From: an uncultured Gammaproteobacteria bacterium
Lineage (GTDB): Bacteria; Pseudomonadota; Gammaproteobacteria; Magnimaribacterales; Magnimaribacteraceae
Direction: 5' to 3'
NCBI GenBank assembly: GCA_913042085.1
Contig: CAJWKH010000002.1
Location: 1 to 57,590 of the forward strand
DNA: 57,590 nucleotides
Numbering within the stretch: position 1 is the stretch's first letter; each line of letters opens with the position of its first letter. Under the pieces are notes generated by a model that saw only the letters and a list, made by a program, of their open reading frames with translations, did no database searches and was not told the origin of the DNA. A program made the position numbers and the translations under genes. This document shows positions 34,480 to 44,818 of the stretch, in pieces.

Positions 34480-35795
34480 GAGTTGAGCTTAATATCTACG
34501 TATGCCTCTGCTCTAAGTTCAATTAACGTGCTTTGAAGTTCTTGTTCAAATTTTCTTTCGTAAATTATTTGGTAAGCTCTGTTTTTCTGCTCCTCTTGGC
34601 TGACGTCTTCATTTCTTCTATCCAATACTTCTATGATGTGCCATCCAAATGATGATAGAACAGGGTTTGCAATTTCTCCAATCTTAGTTGCATTAAGAGT
34701 TTTTTCAAAGGCAGGATCATATTCTCCTGGGTTTGCCCATCCTAGATTACCACCATCCATTTTAGAACCAGGGTCTTCCGAATATTGCCTAGCTAGTTGT
34801 TTAAAGTCTTCTCCTTCAAGAAGTCTCTTATGTATGTCTTTAATTAATAATTCTGCTTGTTTCTCAGTTCTAATTTCAGAAGGTTGAACAAGTATGTGTC
34901 TTGATAAAGTTTGATCCATGAACTTTACTGTATTACCTCTTTTGTCATTAAGTCTTAATATATGAAAACCTGCACCACTTCTAATTAAATCTGAAGTTTG
35001 TCCAACTTTTAAAGAAGAAACAGTTTCTGAGAATAGAGTGGGTAATTCTGCTGATGTTCTCCATCCAAGAAAACCGCCTTCCAGAGCCTCCTGTCCAGAT
35101 GAATAAGTTGCAGCTAGCTTCTCAAAACTTTCACCTTCTTCGAGCCTTTTTAGTATGCCTTGAGCTTTTTCTTCTATAGTTATTGTTTCGGCTTCTGTTA
35201 GTCCTCCTTTTACAGATACTAGAATGTGTTGTACATCATATTGCTCAGCTAGCTCAGTTCTCCCTTGTTCAGAATTTATAAAATTTTCTATTTCTTGCTC
35301 AGATATATCTACTCTAGATCCAACTTTCCCTCGTTGGACCCTTTGTATAATTAGCTCTTTCTTTATAGTTTGTCTGAAAACCTTATAAGAATCACCTTCT
35401 TGCTCAAGCGCAGCTCTAAATTCTTCTAGGCTAAGGTTGTTTTGTGAAGCAATCCTGGATAAGGTTTGATTTAACTCTGAATCACTTATCTTTATGCCTG
35501 CCCTGTCGGCAATTTGCATTTGGATTTCTTCTATAATTAGCCTATCTAAGACTTGTTCTTCAAGCAAGTTTAGAGGGGGCAGTTCGGCTTTGGTGCTCTG
35601 TAGTCGTTTTAATACTTCTTCAACTCTAGCATTTAATTGAGTCTCCATTATTACACCTGAATCAACAACGGCTATAACTCTATCTAACAGTTCTATCTTG
35701 GCATTTATATTAAAAGATAAAGCACCTAACAAAACAAAAGAAACTAAATTTCTAACAAGGAAGCTTGTACTTTTGTAAGGCCAAAAACTATTCAT
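34476..35795 (-). CDS. surA: Periplasmic chaperone/peptidyl-prolyl isomerase SurA
   Basis: Escorts outer-membrane proteins through the periplasm. The 439 residues start with a signal-like hydrophobic stretch (about 12-32), then the SurA-N domain LLDRVIAVVDSGVIMETQL and LEEQVLDRLIIEEIQMQIA. Two parvulin domains follow: the first around YDVQHILVSVKGG ... LGWRTSAELP, the second around SRHILVQPSEI ... NLGWANPGEYDP. It overlaps pdxA and follows lptD, whose product is a classic SurA client. Confidence 0.95.
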   Translation of the reverse strand: MNSFWPYKSTSFLVRNLVSFVLLGALSFNINAKIELLDRVIAVVDSGVIMETQLNARVEEVLKRLQSTKAELPPLNLLEEQVLDRLIIEEIQMQIADRAGIKISDSELNQTLSRIASQNNLSLEEFRAALEQEGDSYKVFRQTIKKELIIQRVQRGKVGSRVDISEQEIENFINSEQGRTELAEQYDVQHILVSVKGGLTEAETITIEEKAQGILKRLEEGESFEKLAATYSSGQEALEGGFLGWRTSAELPTLFSETVSSLKVGQTSDLIRSGAGFHILRLNDKRGNTVKFMDQTLSRHILVQPSEIRTEKQAELLIKDIHKRLLEGEDFKQLARQYSEDPGSKMDGGNLGWANPGEYDPAFEKTLNATKIGEIANPVLSSFGWHIIEVLDRRNEDVSQEEQKNRAYQIIYERKFEQELQSTLIELRAEAYVDIKLNS

Positions 35796-35830
35796 AGGTG
35801 CTATTGTCTTCTTTTTTAAGATTCTTGCAA

Positions 35831-38035
35831 TTATTCAAGTACCGTAGATGAGATTACTTCTGATATTTCTTTTCCTATTCTGCCAATGTCTTTAAGCTCA
35901 AAGAAGAAATAAACATTATCTCTTTGTAGTTCTGGATTGATACCACCTGCCAATGCTTTAAAAGCTTCTGTAGGGCTTGCATGCCAAGTGTAATAATCTT
36001 GATCTTTCCATTTTCTTTTCATTAATCCTGCCTTCAAACAGCAGTTGGAATACTGAAACCCAAAAGAGAGGTCTTTGGATTTATGAATTTCGTTATCCTT
36101 TTGTAATTTTCCAAAGATCATAAATTGATCTGATATAGACCATTGAGCTAATAGTTCCAATTGGGAGATAGGTAGATCATTATCAAACCAGGGCATATTG
36201 CTTATAGAAGGATTGAGCCTTTTGTAAACAGATCTTAATTCAATTCTTTTACTTTCATCTCTCTCATACATTAAACCAAATGAGCTGGAATGAACTTTAT
36301 CAAAATCTGAATCTATCTCTAACGTGCCATTTGTGAATAAATAGCTATTTAATTTCTGTTTAAATTCCATTACTAAAGGAGAGGTCCTTTTATTTTTAAT
36401 ACCAACGGCGTATTCATCTTTTAAAAAGAATGCTTTACCAATAGAGAAACTCAAATTTGTATTATTCTTTAAGTCTATATTTTGGTGTTCTATACCTAAA
36501 ATAACTCTATCTTGATTCAAAAATCTATCTGGGCCTGAGTACCAGTTTCTTAAGAAGATATTATTATAATTAAGCCCCATAAGTCTTGAATCTATTGACT
36601 CAGTAGGAAGTGATTCTTCATTAAGCAAAATAAACTTAAAAGTCGGGTTTAAGGATTTAAATGATTGGTTGGACCTATTCTCAAAGAATATTTTATATTC
36701 CGTTTCAAACCAGTCTGAAGATCTATCAAAGGAGCTTGAATTTATATCGTATTTTAAATCTTTGACACCAATAGCGATAGAAAAACTGGAACTAGCAAAA
36801 TATTTACTATAACTTAAAGAAGGCTCTATAGATTTCCTTGTGATTTCTTTTTGTTTATTAAAAGGATTGAAAGACCCATCAAAGGTAAATTTAGTGTAGT
36901 TAGATAATAGCCTAAAGTTAATCCCTTTATATCTATTTTGGAAAATCAGCGAGAAATTAGGTCTAGTTTCGTATTGTTCAGAAGTAAACGGGTTCAAATC
37001 TTCGTATTCTTTAATTTCTCCTTCAAGCTTTAGCGACTCTCCAATCCATTTAGCACTTACCCTTTTTGTTAAATAATTCTTTTGTTTAGTTCCTAAGATA
37101 TCTTCATTTAAATTTTCAAAAAAGAAATTATCACTCACACCTTCAGTATGTATATCTATGAATAGATTAGAGCCAATTTGGGATTTATGAAACCACTGGG
37201 CCATCCACCTATTGCCTTGATAGTTAGTTTCGTTAGAAAATCTTCTGTCATTAAATATATTTGAGGCAGTAATATTTCCTTTAGAAGCTTCAGTGAGATA
37301 TCTGTATTCTGCAGCTATACCTGAACCCCTTTCTTCAATGAATCTGGGAGAAATGGTGAGGTCATAGTTAGATGAAAGGTTAAAAAAATATGGCATGGAG
37401 ATATCGATTCCATCTCTTCCTTGTTTTAAAGAAGGAGGCAGGAATCCTGAAAACTTATCTTTTCCAACAGCAGTTCTTACATAAGGGATATAAAGAACCG
37501 GAATTTCTTTAATTTTGAGACTGACCCCCTTAATAATTGCATTTCTGCCAGTTTCAAGAAGGGTGAGACTTTCTGCTTTCAATTGCCAAGCAGGATCTTC
37601 AATTGAACAACTATTTAAAGAAGTATTTAATAGTTCAATTTTTTCATTGGTATAGACCCTGATCGAATCAGCACTACCAAAGTTCTTTTTCATAAAAGAA
37701 AAGGATGTTTCGGTAATATAGAAAGTCCTATCTAATAAATTAGCTTCCATTTCTTTAGCACTTATATCAAGGTGTTTAGAGAGCACCCTTATAGAGCCTT
37801 CAAGTTTTATGGTTTTTTTACTCTTATCATAAATAGCTTTTTCACTCCAAAATTCTATTAGTTCTGTTTTTATAACTACATTACCTTCTAAAGAAAGGGT
37901 GTTGGGGTCTATGGTGGTTATTATTTGGGCATCTATAGAATCAATTTTTATTTCTTCCGCTGACCATAGTGGCGCTGTGATTGATAGCACAAAGCAAAGA
38001 CTTAAGGATTTAAGAAATGTATATTGTTTAGGCAT
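35831..38035 (-). CDS. lptD: LPS-assembly outer-membrane protein LptD
   Basis: Outer-membrane barrel that inserts lipopolysaccharide with LptE. About 734 residues. A signal peptide is followed by an OstA/LptA-like beta-jellyroll (LSLEGNVVIKT, ATIKLEG-like repeats), then the long barrel, including PYVRTAVGKDKFSGFLPPS and YFFNLSSNYDLTISPRF. The N-terminal mature region has no Cys; only Cys146 and the pair Cys668-Cys669 (numbered from the ATG at 38044) remain of the four disulfide cysteines of the E. coli protein. The start at 38035 (MPKQYTFLK) gives the better signal peptide. It leads the longest minus-strand run. Confidence 0.93.
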   Translation of the reverse strand: MPKQYTFLKSLSLCFVLSITAPLWSAEEIKIDSIDAQIITTIDPNTLSLEGNVVIKTELIEFWSEKAIYDKSKKTIKLEGSIRVLSKHLDISAKEMEANLLDRTFYITETSFSFMKKNFGSADSIRVYTNEKIELLNTSLNSCSIEDPAWQLKAESLTLLETGRNAIIKGVSLKIKEIPVLYIPYVRTAVGKDKFSGFLPPSLKQGRDGIDISMPYFFNLSSNYDLTISPRFIEERGSGIAAEYRYLTEASKGNITASNIFNDRRFSNETNYQGNRWMAQWFHKSQIGSNLFIDIHTEGVSDNFFFENLNEDILGTKQKNYLTKRVSAKWIGESLKLEGEIKEYEDLNPFTSEQYETRPNFSLIFQNRYKGINFRLLSNYTKFTFDGSFNPFNKQKEITRKSIEPSLSYSKYFASSSFSIAIGVKDLKYDINSSSFDRSSDWFETEYKIFFENRSNQSFKSLNPTFKFILLNEESLPTESIDSRLMGLNYNNIFLRNWYSGPDRFLNQDRVILGIEHQNIDLKNNTNLSFSIGKAFFLKDEYAVGIKNKRTSPLVMEFKQKLNSYLFTNGTLEIDSDFDKVHSSSFGLMYERDESKRIELRSVYKRLNPSISNMPWFDNDLPISQLELLAQWSISDQFMIFGKLQKDNEIHKSKDLSFGFQYSNCCLKAGLMKRKWKDQDYYTWHASPTEAFKALAGGINPELQRDNVYFFFELKDIGRIGKEISEVISSTVLE

Positions 38036-38080
38036 ACAGATCATTAGAGTATATTTAACTTGGATTGTTCCATAAATTTA

Positions 38081-38110
38081 TTTATAGATCATAAAGCAAG
38101 CTGCTGTCAG
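38081..38110 (-). promoter_or_regulatory. Candidate promoter of lptD
   Basis: Minus-strand CTGACA (38110-38105) and TATAAA (38086-38081) each match five of six consensus bases, with an 18-bp spacer. The leader is about 40 nt. The following bases are AT-rich, unlike the GCGC promoters elsewhere in the window. Confidence 0.5.
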
Positions 38111-38145
38111 TTAGAATAAAGAAATGATCTTGTAAGGTTAATGTA

Positions 38146-39150
38146 ATGCTAAAACTCGAAGATAATTTATATACATGGGCAAAGTCTCAGATTGCAGATC
38201 TTGGACCTATGGAGCCTCTTAGAGAACAGGCAAGCTCTAGAAAATATTACAGAGTAAACTCGAAAGGGAAAAGCTTTATCCTTGCTTTTTCAGATCCACA
38301 AAAAGAATTAAACGATGAATTCATCAAATATTCAGAATTCCTGATTAAAAACAATTTTTCTGTTCCTAGGATTGAAGCCTTCGATGCTGAAAATGGATTT
38401 ATGTTGATAGAAGACTTTGGAGACAAGGTGTTTTTGGATGAAGTAAATAGTAGTAATCGAAAGAATCTCTATTTATTGGCCATTGACCAGATAATTAAAT
38501 TGCAATCTGTTGAAACTAATGATGATATCAATGAATTAAATGAAATTTCAATAAAAGAACAAATGAGACTGTTTGAAAAATGGTTTTTATTGGATTACTT
38601 AAAGTTAGAAGTTCATTCCCTAGAGAAGGATATTATTAATGATGCTTATATCTCTATATCAAATAAATTTTTAGATCAAAAAAGGACTTTATGTCACTTT
38701 GACTTTGAATTAAGGAATCTTATGTTAAGAGAAGATGGGACAATAGGAGTGCTAGATTTCCAAGACCTTACTTATGGCCCCTCCACCTTAGACCTTGTCT
38801 CCTTAATTAAGGATATAGATAACCCTATCTCCGACGAAGAAATAGAGTATTACTTAGAAGCATATGTATCCTTATCTAACGAAGCAGGTACAACCGTCAA
38901 GGAAGATTTAATTTCTTTAAATGAGGATCTAGATTTTGTTGGATTACAAAGACAATTAAGAATTTTAGGTACTTTAGCAAGACTACATATTAGAGACGGC
39001 AAGTCTTTTAGACTGCCTGATTTAAAACAAACCTTGATCTATGTCATCGAAACAAGCAATAAATACGATGAACTCAAAGAGTTTTCACAATTATTAAAAT
39101 CAAAAGTTCAACCCGCTTTAGAAGAACATTTAGGGTGTGTAAATGACTAA
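38146..39150 (+). CDS. amgK: N-acetylmuramate/N-acetylglucosamine kinase AmgK
   Basis: Anomeric sugar kinase of the MurNAc recycling route, making MurNAc-1-phosphate. The 334-residue APH-fold protein has ASSRKYYRV in the nucleotide lobe, MLIEDFGDKVFLDE at the hinge, and CHFDFELRNLMLRE plus VLDFQDLTYGPSTLDLVSLIKD as the catalytic and metal loops. It overlaps murU by 8 bp and lies divergent from lptD, the arrangement known in Pseudomonas. The fold alone is not specific; the context makes the assignment. Confidence 0.92.
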   Translation: MLKLEDNLYTWAKSQIADLGPMEPLREQASSRKYYRVNSKGKSFILAFSDPQKELNDEFIKYSEFLIKNNFSVPRIEAFDAENGFMLIEDFGDKVFLDEVNSSNRKNLYLLAIDQIIKLQSVETNDDINELNEISIKEQMRLFEKWFLLDYLKLEVHSLEKDIINDAYISISNKFLDQKRTLCHFDFELRNLMLREDGTIGVLDFQDLTYGPSTLDLVSLIKDIDNPISDEEIEYYLEAYVSLSNEAGTTVKEDLISLNEDLDFVGLQRQLRILGTLARLHIRDGKSFRLPDLKQTLIYVIETSNKYDELKEFSQLLKSKVQPALEEHLGCVND

Positions 39151-39805
39151 AGCGTTTGTGTTGGCTGCAGGTCAAGGGAAAAGATTTTTACCTTTTTCTG
39201 AAATAAAACCTAAACCACTTTTTAAGATAGGTGAAATTTCTCTTATAGAAAGAAATTTAAATAATTTAAAGAATTGTGGCGTAGATGAGGTGGTTATTAA
39301 TATATATCATTTAGGAGAAAAGATTATTGATGTTCTTGGTGATGGTTCTGACTATGGATTAAAGATTTCTTATTCAATTGAAACTGAACTTCTAGGGACG
39401 GGTGGAGGAATCGCTAATGCTATTCATCTCTTCAAAGAACCTTTTATAGTATTAAGCGGTGATGTATGGACAGACTTTGATTTCTCAAATTTAAAACTAG
39501 AAGATAAAAAATTGGCACATATGGTTCTGATTAAGAATCCGATTTCTAATCAAAAGGGAGATGTTTACCTTACTGAGGGTTTAGTTAAACCAAATGGGGA
39601 AGGTTCAACTTATACTTATTCAGGCATTTCTGTTCTGTCTCCTGAATTATTTCAGAATATAGATAAACCAAAATTTGGTCTTTGGGAGGAGGTTCTTTTG
39701 CCTGCATCATTGAACAATCTTGTTTCTGGAGAACTTTTTGACGGTTTATTGGATAATCTAAACACTCTTGAAGAAGCTGAAAAATTAGACGCCTTATTAT
39801 CCTGA
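39143..39805 (+). CDS. murU: N-acetylmuramate-1-phosphate uridylyltransferase MurU
   Basis: Converts MurNAc-1-phosphate to UDP-MurNAc, bypassing MurA/MurB. The 220 residues follow the sugar nucleotidyltransferase plan: [64 protein letters not shown], and FSGISVLSP-like [12 protein letters not shown]. The GDVWTDFDF wording matches Pseudomonas MurU. It is followed by rpe after 19 bp. Confidence 0.93.
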   Translation: MTKAFVLAAGQGKRFLPFSEIKPKPLFKIGEISLIERNLNNLKNCGVDEVVINIYHLGEKIIDVLGDGSDYGLKISYSIETELLGTGGGIANAIHLFKEPFIVLSGDVWTDFDFSNLKLEDKKLAHMVLIKNPISNQKGDVYLTEGLVKPNGEGSTYTYSGISVLSPELFQNIDKPKFGLWEEVLLPASLNNLVSGELFDGLLDNLNTLEEAEKLDALLS

Positions 39806-39824
39806 GAGTAAACTTGCCGCTTAT

Positions 39825-40499
39825 ATGGCAACAAAAGATTACATAATTGCCCCATCTATACTTTCTGCTGACTTTTCTCGTTTAGGAGAAGAAGTTGATT
39901 CAGTTCTAAGGGCGGGCGCAGATTGGGTTCATTTTGATGTAATGGATAATCACTACGTTCCCAATCTAACAATAGGGCCTATGGTTTGTCAGTCTTTAAG
40001 AGATTACGGAATTACTGCACCTATTGATGTCCATTTAATGGTAAAACCTGTGGACCAATTAATTAAAAGCTTTTCGAAGGCTGGAGCAACTTACATAACT
40101 TTCCATCCCGAAGCTTCAGACGATGTGGATAGATCTTTAGATTTAATAAAAGATAACGGCTGTAAAGCTGGACTTGTTCTTAATCCTGATATCTCAATAG
40201 AAGTATTAGATGGTTTTTTAGATAAATTGGATATGATTCTATTGATGTCTGTTTTCCCTGGTTTTGGAGGACAGGAATTTATTGATTCAGTTCTAGATAA
40301 AGTTACAAAAATGAGATCAATCATTAATGAAAATAACCTTAAAACAAGATTAGAAATCGATGGAGGCATTAAGTTAGAAAATATAAGAGAAGTTGCTGAT
40401 GCAGGAGCTGATACTTTTGTTTCTGGCTCCGCTATTTTTGGTGAGCCCGATTATTCTGAAATCATACAAAAGATGCGAGACTCTCTTAAGGTTGAGTGA
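39825..40499 (+). CDS. rpe: Ribulose-phosphate 3-epimerase
   Basis: Interconverts ribulose-5-phosphate and xylulose-5-phosphate. The 224 residues show [37 protein letters not shown] with metal His/Asp, [26 protein letters not shown] and [12 protein letters not shown], ending [12 protein letters not shown]. It is 3 bp upstream of trpE; the phosphoglycolate phosphatase gene that often separates rpe from trp genes is missing. Confidence 0.97.
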   Translation: MATKDYIIAPSILSADFSRLGEEVDSVLRAGADWVHFDVMDNHYVPNLTIGPMVCQSLRDYGITAPIDVHLMVKPVDQLIKSFSKAGATYITFHPEASDDVDRSLDLIKDNGCKAGLVLNPDISIEVLDGFLDKLDMILLMSVFPGFGGQEFIDSVLDKVTKMRSIINENNLKTRLEIDGGIKLENIREVADAGADTFVSGSAIFGEPDYSEIIQKMRDSLKVE

Positions 40500-40502
40500 T
40501 TA

Positions 40503-41945
40503 GTGGAAATTAAAACAAAGATACCTATTTCTAGAGAGATTCTAGTTGATATGGAAACTCCATTGAGTGTTTATAGAAAACTTGCAGATGGTCCTTACAC
40601 TTATCTTTTTGAATCAGTTGAAGGGGGAGAAAACTGGGCCAGATACTCCTTGATAGGTTTAGAGTCCTCTAAAATTATTTTTGTCAAAAAGAACCAGATA
40701 GAAGTTGAGCTTAATGGAGAGATTATTGAAAGCTTTCACTGCGATGATCCTTTGGATTATATAGACAAACTTCACAAGAGCTTTGAGATAAAGCAGATTG
40801 ATGATTTGCCTTTATTTAATGGCGGCTTGGTTGGTTACTTTGGATATGATTGTGCTAGATATATTGAAAGCAGATTAGTTGATTCCGAGCCGCCAGACCT
40901 TATTGGCACTCCTGATGCTCTATTTATGATTTCGGATGAAGTGGCTGTCTTTGACAATCTTAAGAATAAATTACATTTAATTGTATTAGTTGAATCAGAA
41001 GATGATCAAGAGAAAGCTAATATTCGCTTGGACGAACTAGTAGATACATTAAAAGAGAGTTTGCCATTTGAAGATTTTAATAAACCAGTTAAGAGTATTG
41101 AAGAAACAGATTTTGTTTCTGGTTTTGGAGAGGAAGAATTTAAGAATTCTGTAGATAAGGCTAAAAAATATATAGAAAGCGGTGACATTATGCAGGTTGT
41201 TTGTTCTCAAAGGATGTCTATACCATTTAATGCTGACCCTGTAGCTTTATATAGGTCTATAAGACAATTAAATCCTTCCCCTTATATGTATTATTTAAAT
41301 TTGAAAGAATTTCATATTGTAGGTTCTTCTCCTGAGATACTTGCAAGACTTGAAGATGGCAAGATTACTGTAAGACCAATAGCCGGGACTCGCAGAAGGG
41401 GAAAAGATGAAACCGATGATGTTGCTATGGAAGAAGATTTGGTTAATGACCCAAAAGAGATTGCCGAACATCTGATGTTAATAGACTTAGGAAGAAATGA
41501 TGTAGGAAGGGTAGCTAAACCAGGAACAGTTAAGGTCACAGAACAGTTTGGTATCGAAAAGTACAGTCACGTTATGCATATGGTATCTAATGTGGAAGCT
41601 GATTTAGATGAAGGCTTAAGTGCTATAGATCTATTTAAAGCTACTTTCCCGGCTGGTACAGTTTCTGGAGCACCTAAAGTTAGAGCCATGGAGATTATCG
41701 ACGAATTTGAACCTGTAAAAAGAGGAATTTACGGAGGGGCGGTAGGTTATCTTTCTTGGCAAGGTAATATGGATATGGCTATTGCTATAAGAACAGCTGT
41801 CATCAAGGATGAAGTTTTATATATACAAGCTGGAGGAGGTTGGGTGGCTGATTCTCAACCCAACCTTGAGTGGAAAGAATCTTTAAACAAAGGCAGAGCA
41901 ATTTTTAAGGCAGCTGAAATGGTTCAAGAGAAGTTGGAAGGTTAA
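40503..41945 (+). CDS. trpE: Anthranilate synthase component I TrpE
   Basis: Makes anthranilate from chorismate with ammonia from TrpG. The 480 residues include [28 protein letters not shown], where LFES replaces the enteric LLES tryptophan-binding motif, so feedback inhibition is likely kept. The catalytic half has [50 protein letters not shown] and [19 protein letters not shown]. The start is GTG at 40503, with AAGG further upstream than usual. No trp leader peptide can fit, since rpe ends 3 bp before. Confidence 0.96.
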   Translation: MEIKTKIPISREILVDMETPLSVYRKLADGPYTYLFESVEGGENWARYSLIGLESSKIIFVKKNQIEVELNGEIIESFHCDDPLDYIDKLHKSFEIKQIDDLPLFNGGLVGYFGYDCARYIESRLVDSEPPDLIGTPDALFMISDEVAVFDNLKNKLHLIVLVESEDDQEKANIRLDELVDTLKESLPFEDFNKPVKSIEETDFVSGFGEEEFKNSVDKAKKYIESGDIMQVVCSQRMSIPFNADPVALYRSIRQLNPSPYMYYLNLKEFHIVGSSPEILARLEDGKITVRPIAGTRRRGKDETDDVAMEEDLVNDPKEIAEHLMLIDLGRNDVGRVAKPGTVKVTEQFGIEKYSHVMHMVSNVEADLDEGLSAIDLFKATFPAGTVSGAPKVRAMEIIDEFEPVKRGIYGGAVGYLSWQGNMDMAIAIRTAVIKDEVLYIQAGGGWVADSQPNLEWKESLNKGRAIFKAAEMVQEKLEG

Positions 41946-41946
41946 T

Positions 41947-42513
41947 ATGTTGTTGATGATAGATAATTATGATTCTTTTACTTATAACCTAGTGCAGTAC
42001 TTTTTTGAATTAGGGCAAGAAGTTGAAGTTTTTAGAAATGATCAGATAAATCTTCAAGAGATTGAAAAAAAATCACCTGATTTCCTAGTTATTTCTCCTG
42101 GACCTTGTACCCCGAAAGAGGCTGGCATCTCCGTTAGTGCCATTTCTCATTTTGCAGGGAAAATTCCAATTCTAGGAGTTTGTTTAGGTCATCAGTCAAT
42201 TGGTGCTGCTTATGGCGCAGATATAATTAAAGCAAAGAAAATAATGCACGGAAAACTGTCAAAGATTAATCACAATCAGTCTGGTATTTTTTCTTCGGTA
42301 GAAAATAATTTTGTTGCAACAAGATACCACTCATTGGTGATTGATGAGGATAGTTTAAGCAAGGACTTTGAGATGAGCGCAAGATCAGATGACGGTACTT
42401 TAATGGCTATACAACACAATACTCTTCCTGTTACGGGAATACAGTTTCACCCTGAATCCATCGCCACAGAAAATGGGAAAACTCTATTAAAAAATTTCTT
42501 GGAAGGCAAATGA
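41947..42513 (+). CDS. trpG: Anthranilate synthase component II TrpG
   Basis: Glutaminase subunit of anthranilate synthase; it may also serve 4-amino-4-deoxychorismate synthase (pabA). The 188 residues start [19 protein letters not shown], with [14 protein letters not shown], the nucleophile Cys in [14 protein letters not shown], and the His/Glu pair in [14 protein letters not shown]. It starts 1 bp after trpE ends and overlaps trpD by 4 bp. Confidence 0.96.
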   Translation: MLLMIDNYDSFTYNLVQYFFELGQEVEVFRNDQINLQEIEKKSPDFLVISPGPCTPKEAGISVSAISHFAGKIPILGVCLGHQSIGAAYGADIIKAKKIMHGKLSKINHNQSGIFSSVENNFVATRYHSLVIDEDSLSKDFEMSARSDDGTLMAIQHNTLPVTGIQFHPESIATENGKTLLKNFLEGK

Positions 42514-43526
42514 ATATAACCTCAGCGATTTCGAAGATAACTTCAGGATCAAACCTTAAAGAAAGTGAAATGTCTGAGGTAATGTTGGATTTACTAGAAG
42601 GGAGGGCTACAGATGCACAGATAGGCGCATTTTTGATAGCTTTAGATATGAAAGGTGAAACCGTAGAAGAGGTTTTAGGTGCTGCTAAGATCATGAGGAA
42701 ACTTTCAGCTAAGGTTGAAGTCAATAAAGATAAATTAGTAGATACTTGTGGAACAGGTGGTTCAGGTATAGGAATATTCAATGTCTCAACAACTGCTGCA
42801 TTTGTTGCTTGTGCATGTGGAGCTCGAGTTGCAAAACATGGAAATAGATCTGCAACAAGAAAAAGTGGAAGTGCAGATTTATTAGAGGCAGCAGGAGTCT
42901 CTCTGGAACTAAATCCTTCCCAAGTATCTGACTGTATTGAGAACGTTGGTCTAGGCTTTATGTTTGCGCCAGGCCATCATAGCGCCATGAAACATGTAAT
43001 AGGACCAAGAAAAGAAATAGCACATAAGAGTATTTTTAATATATTAGGACCTTTAACGAATCCAGCGTCTACTCCCAATCAGGTTATGGGAGTTTATCAT
43101 GAGAAATGGATGAAGCCAGTTGCGGAAGTTCATCAATCCCTTGGAAGTAAGAACGTTATGGTGGTTCATTCTGAAGATAATTTAGATGAAATTAGTATTG
43201 CTTCCAAAACTAAAGTTGTTGAATTAAGGGAAGGTGAAATATCTGAATACGTTATCTCGCCAGAAGAATTTGGTCTTGAACTTCAGCCCTTAGACGAACT
43301 GAAAGTAAATTCCCCAGAAGAAAGCTTATCTATGGCTAAGAAAGCTTTAAATGGAGATCATTCAGCAGCTAGCTCCATGGTAGCCTTGAATGCAGGGGCA
43401 GCTTTGTATGTCTCTGGAGTAGAGAAATCATTAGCTGAAGGCGTCGAAAAAGCCATGGAAGGAATAAAAAAGAAAAAAGGTCTAGATAAACTTCAAGAAC
43501 TATCAGAATATTCACAATCCTTTTAA
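42510..43526 (+). CDS. trpD: Anthranilate phosphoribosyltransferase TrpD
   Basis: Joins anthranilate to PRPP. The 338 residues contain [18 protein letters not shown], the PRPP loop [61 protein letters not shown] and [12 protein letters not shown]. It is not fused to trpG, unlike in enterics. Overlaps trpG by 4 bp and trpC by 1 bp. Confidence 0.97.
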   Translation: MNITSAISKITSGSNLKESEMSEVMLDLLEGRATDAQIGAFLIALDMKGETVEEVLGAAKIMRKLSAKVEVNKDKLVDTCGTGGSGIGIFNVSTTAAFVACACGARVAKHGNRSATRKSGSADLLEAAGVSLELNPSQVSDCIENVGLGFMFAPGHHSAMKHVIGPRKEIAHKSIFNILGPLTNPASTPNQVMGVYHEKWMKPVAEVHQSLGSKNVMVVHSEDNLDEISIASKTKVVELREGEISEYVISPEEFGLELQPLDELKVNSPEESLSMAKKALNGDHSAASSMVALNAGAALYVSGVEKSLAEGVEKAMEGIKKKKGLDKLQELSEYSQSF

Positions 43527-44317
43527 TGAATTCTTATTTAGACAAAATCATTGAACAAACTGCATCTGCTGTTGAAATAGATAAGCAGAAGATTCCTTTG
43601 CAAGAATTAAAATCTTATCTTTCAGATTTAAATGAAACAAAAGGATTCTTTAAATCTATAAAGGCTAGACATGATGACGGGCTTATTTCAGTTATTGCCG
43701 AAATTAAAAGAGCTTCTCCCAGCCAAGGGTTAATAAGAGAAAATTTTAATCCCAAAGATATTGCTCAAAGCTACCAAGCTTCTCAAGCTACTTGCTTAAG
43801 TGTCTTAACAGATGATCTTTATTTCAAAGGATCTTTAGAAGACTTAGCTGCTGTTAGGGAAGTTGTTGACCTTCCTTTATTGAGGAAAGATTTCATTGTT
43901 GATGAATACCAGATCTACCAAAGTAGATTTTATGGAGCTGATTGTATTTTACTAATCGCTTCTGTTTTGTCCGATATTCAATTAAAGGAGTTTAAAGAGA
44001 TTGCTCAAGAATTAAATCTTGATGTATTAATTGAGGTGCATGACAAGCCTGAGATGGATAGAGCGAAAGATTTAGGATTTTCATTAATTGGAATTAACAA
44101 CAGAGATCTTAAAACTTTTAAAGTAAACCTAGAGACCACTATTAATCTGTCTGAAGATCTAAAAGATAAAATAATAGTTTCTGAGAGTGGAATAAAAACG
44201 AAAGAAGATGTTAATAAAATATTATCTTCTGGAACAAAAACTTTCTTAGTGGGTGAGTCTTTCATGAGAGCTTCTAACCCTGGTGAAGAATTAAAGAAAC
44301 TTTTCTTTTCCTGTTAA
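43526..44317 (+). CDS. trpC: Indole-3-glycerol-phosphate synthase TrpC
   Basis: Closes the indole ring from CdRP. The 263 residues include VIAEIKRASPSQGLI (catalytic Lys), CLSVLTDDLYFKGSLEDL, LLRKDFIVDEYQIYQSR with a second Lys, IEVHDKPEMDRA, LIGINNRDLKTFKVNL and VSESGIKTKEDV. It is monofunctional, with no TrpF domain. trpF, trpB and trpA are not in the window. Confidence 0.97.
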   Translation: MNSYLDKIIEQTASAVEIDKQKIPLQELKSYLSDLNETKGFFKSIKARHDDGLISVIAEIKRASPSQGLIRENFNPKDIAQSYQASQATCLSVLTDDLYFKGSLEDLAAVREVVDLPLLRKDFIVDEYQIYQSRFYGADCILLIASVLSDIQLKEFKEIAQELNLDVLIEVHDKPEMDRAKDLGFSLIGINNRDLKTFKVNLETTINLSEDLKDKIIVSESGIKTKEDVNKILSSGTKTFLVGESFMRASNPGEELKKLFFSC

Positions 44318-44327
44318 TATAAAAGTT

Positions 44328-44453
44328 ATGGAAGAAGGGGAAGTTTTATTTACAATTTTTATTGGAGTATTGTTCTCTCTTCTCTTTCTCTTCGTTCTTA
44401 CACAAAGGATTAGAGAGTATAAGAATGATAAATACAAAGATGTGGAGAAATAG
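44328..44453 (+). CDS. Small putative single-pass membrane protein (41 aa)
   Basis: A 41-codon frame from ATG 44328 to TAG 44453 fills the space between trpC (10 bp) and the YbjQ-like gene (2 bp). It reads MEEGEVLF, one hydrophobic helix over residues 8-25, then a highly charged tail (RIREYKNDKYKDVEK). Acidic outside, basic near the helix end is the usual small-membrane-protein layout. No good ribosome site is visible; coupling to trpC is possible. No family recognised. Confidence 0.55.
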   Translation: MEEGEVLFTIFIGVLFSLLFLFVLTQRIREYKNDKYKDVEK

Positions 44454-44455
44454 TT

Positions 44456-44776
44456 ATGCTGATCACAAGTACATTTGATATAGCTGATAAGACAATAGTA
44501 AAAACCCTTGGCCTGGTGAAGGGCAATACTATCAGGGCAAGGCATATTGGAAGAGACATAATGGCTGGTTTAAGAGGAATTGTTGGGGGCGAGCTACATG
44601 AATACACAAAGTTACTTGCTGAAAGCAGAGAACAAGCTCTTGATAGAATGATTGAAGATGCTGAGAAGTTAGGAGCAGATGCAGTTGTTGGGGTGTCTTT
44701 TTCTACTTCAGTAATGTCTCAAGGTGCTGCAGAATTAATGGCCTTCGGAACAGCAGTTCTTATTGAAGACTATTAA
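44456..44776 (+). CDS. YbjQ/UPF0145 family protein
   Basis: The 106 residues are typical of the family: LGLVKGNTIRARHIGRDIMAGLRGIVGGELHEYTKL and RMIEDAEKLGADAVVGVSFSTS, ending in a hydrophobic FGTAVLIE. Its function is unknown; it was once called a heavy-metal-binding domain and it forms pentamers. A GGAGA ribosome site precedes the ATG. Last gene of the amgK-to-ybjQ plus-strand run. Confidence 0.9.
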   Translation: MLITSTFDIADKTIVKTLGLVKGNTIRARHIGRDIMAGLRGIVGGELHEYTKLLAESREQALDRMIEDAEKLGADAVVGVSFSTSVMSQGAAELMAFGTAVLIEDY

Positions 44777-44818
44777 TTTAAGTTGGAGAATAGGCAGTCT
44801 AATGAATGCCTGACGAGT

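Noticed and set aside
42431-42781. 116-codon frame antisense to trpG/trpD
   Set aside because: Lies fully over two certain genes and shows no recognisable domain.
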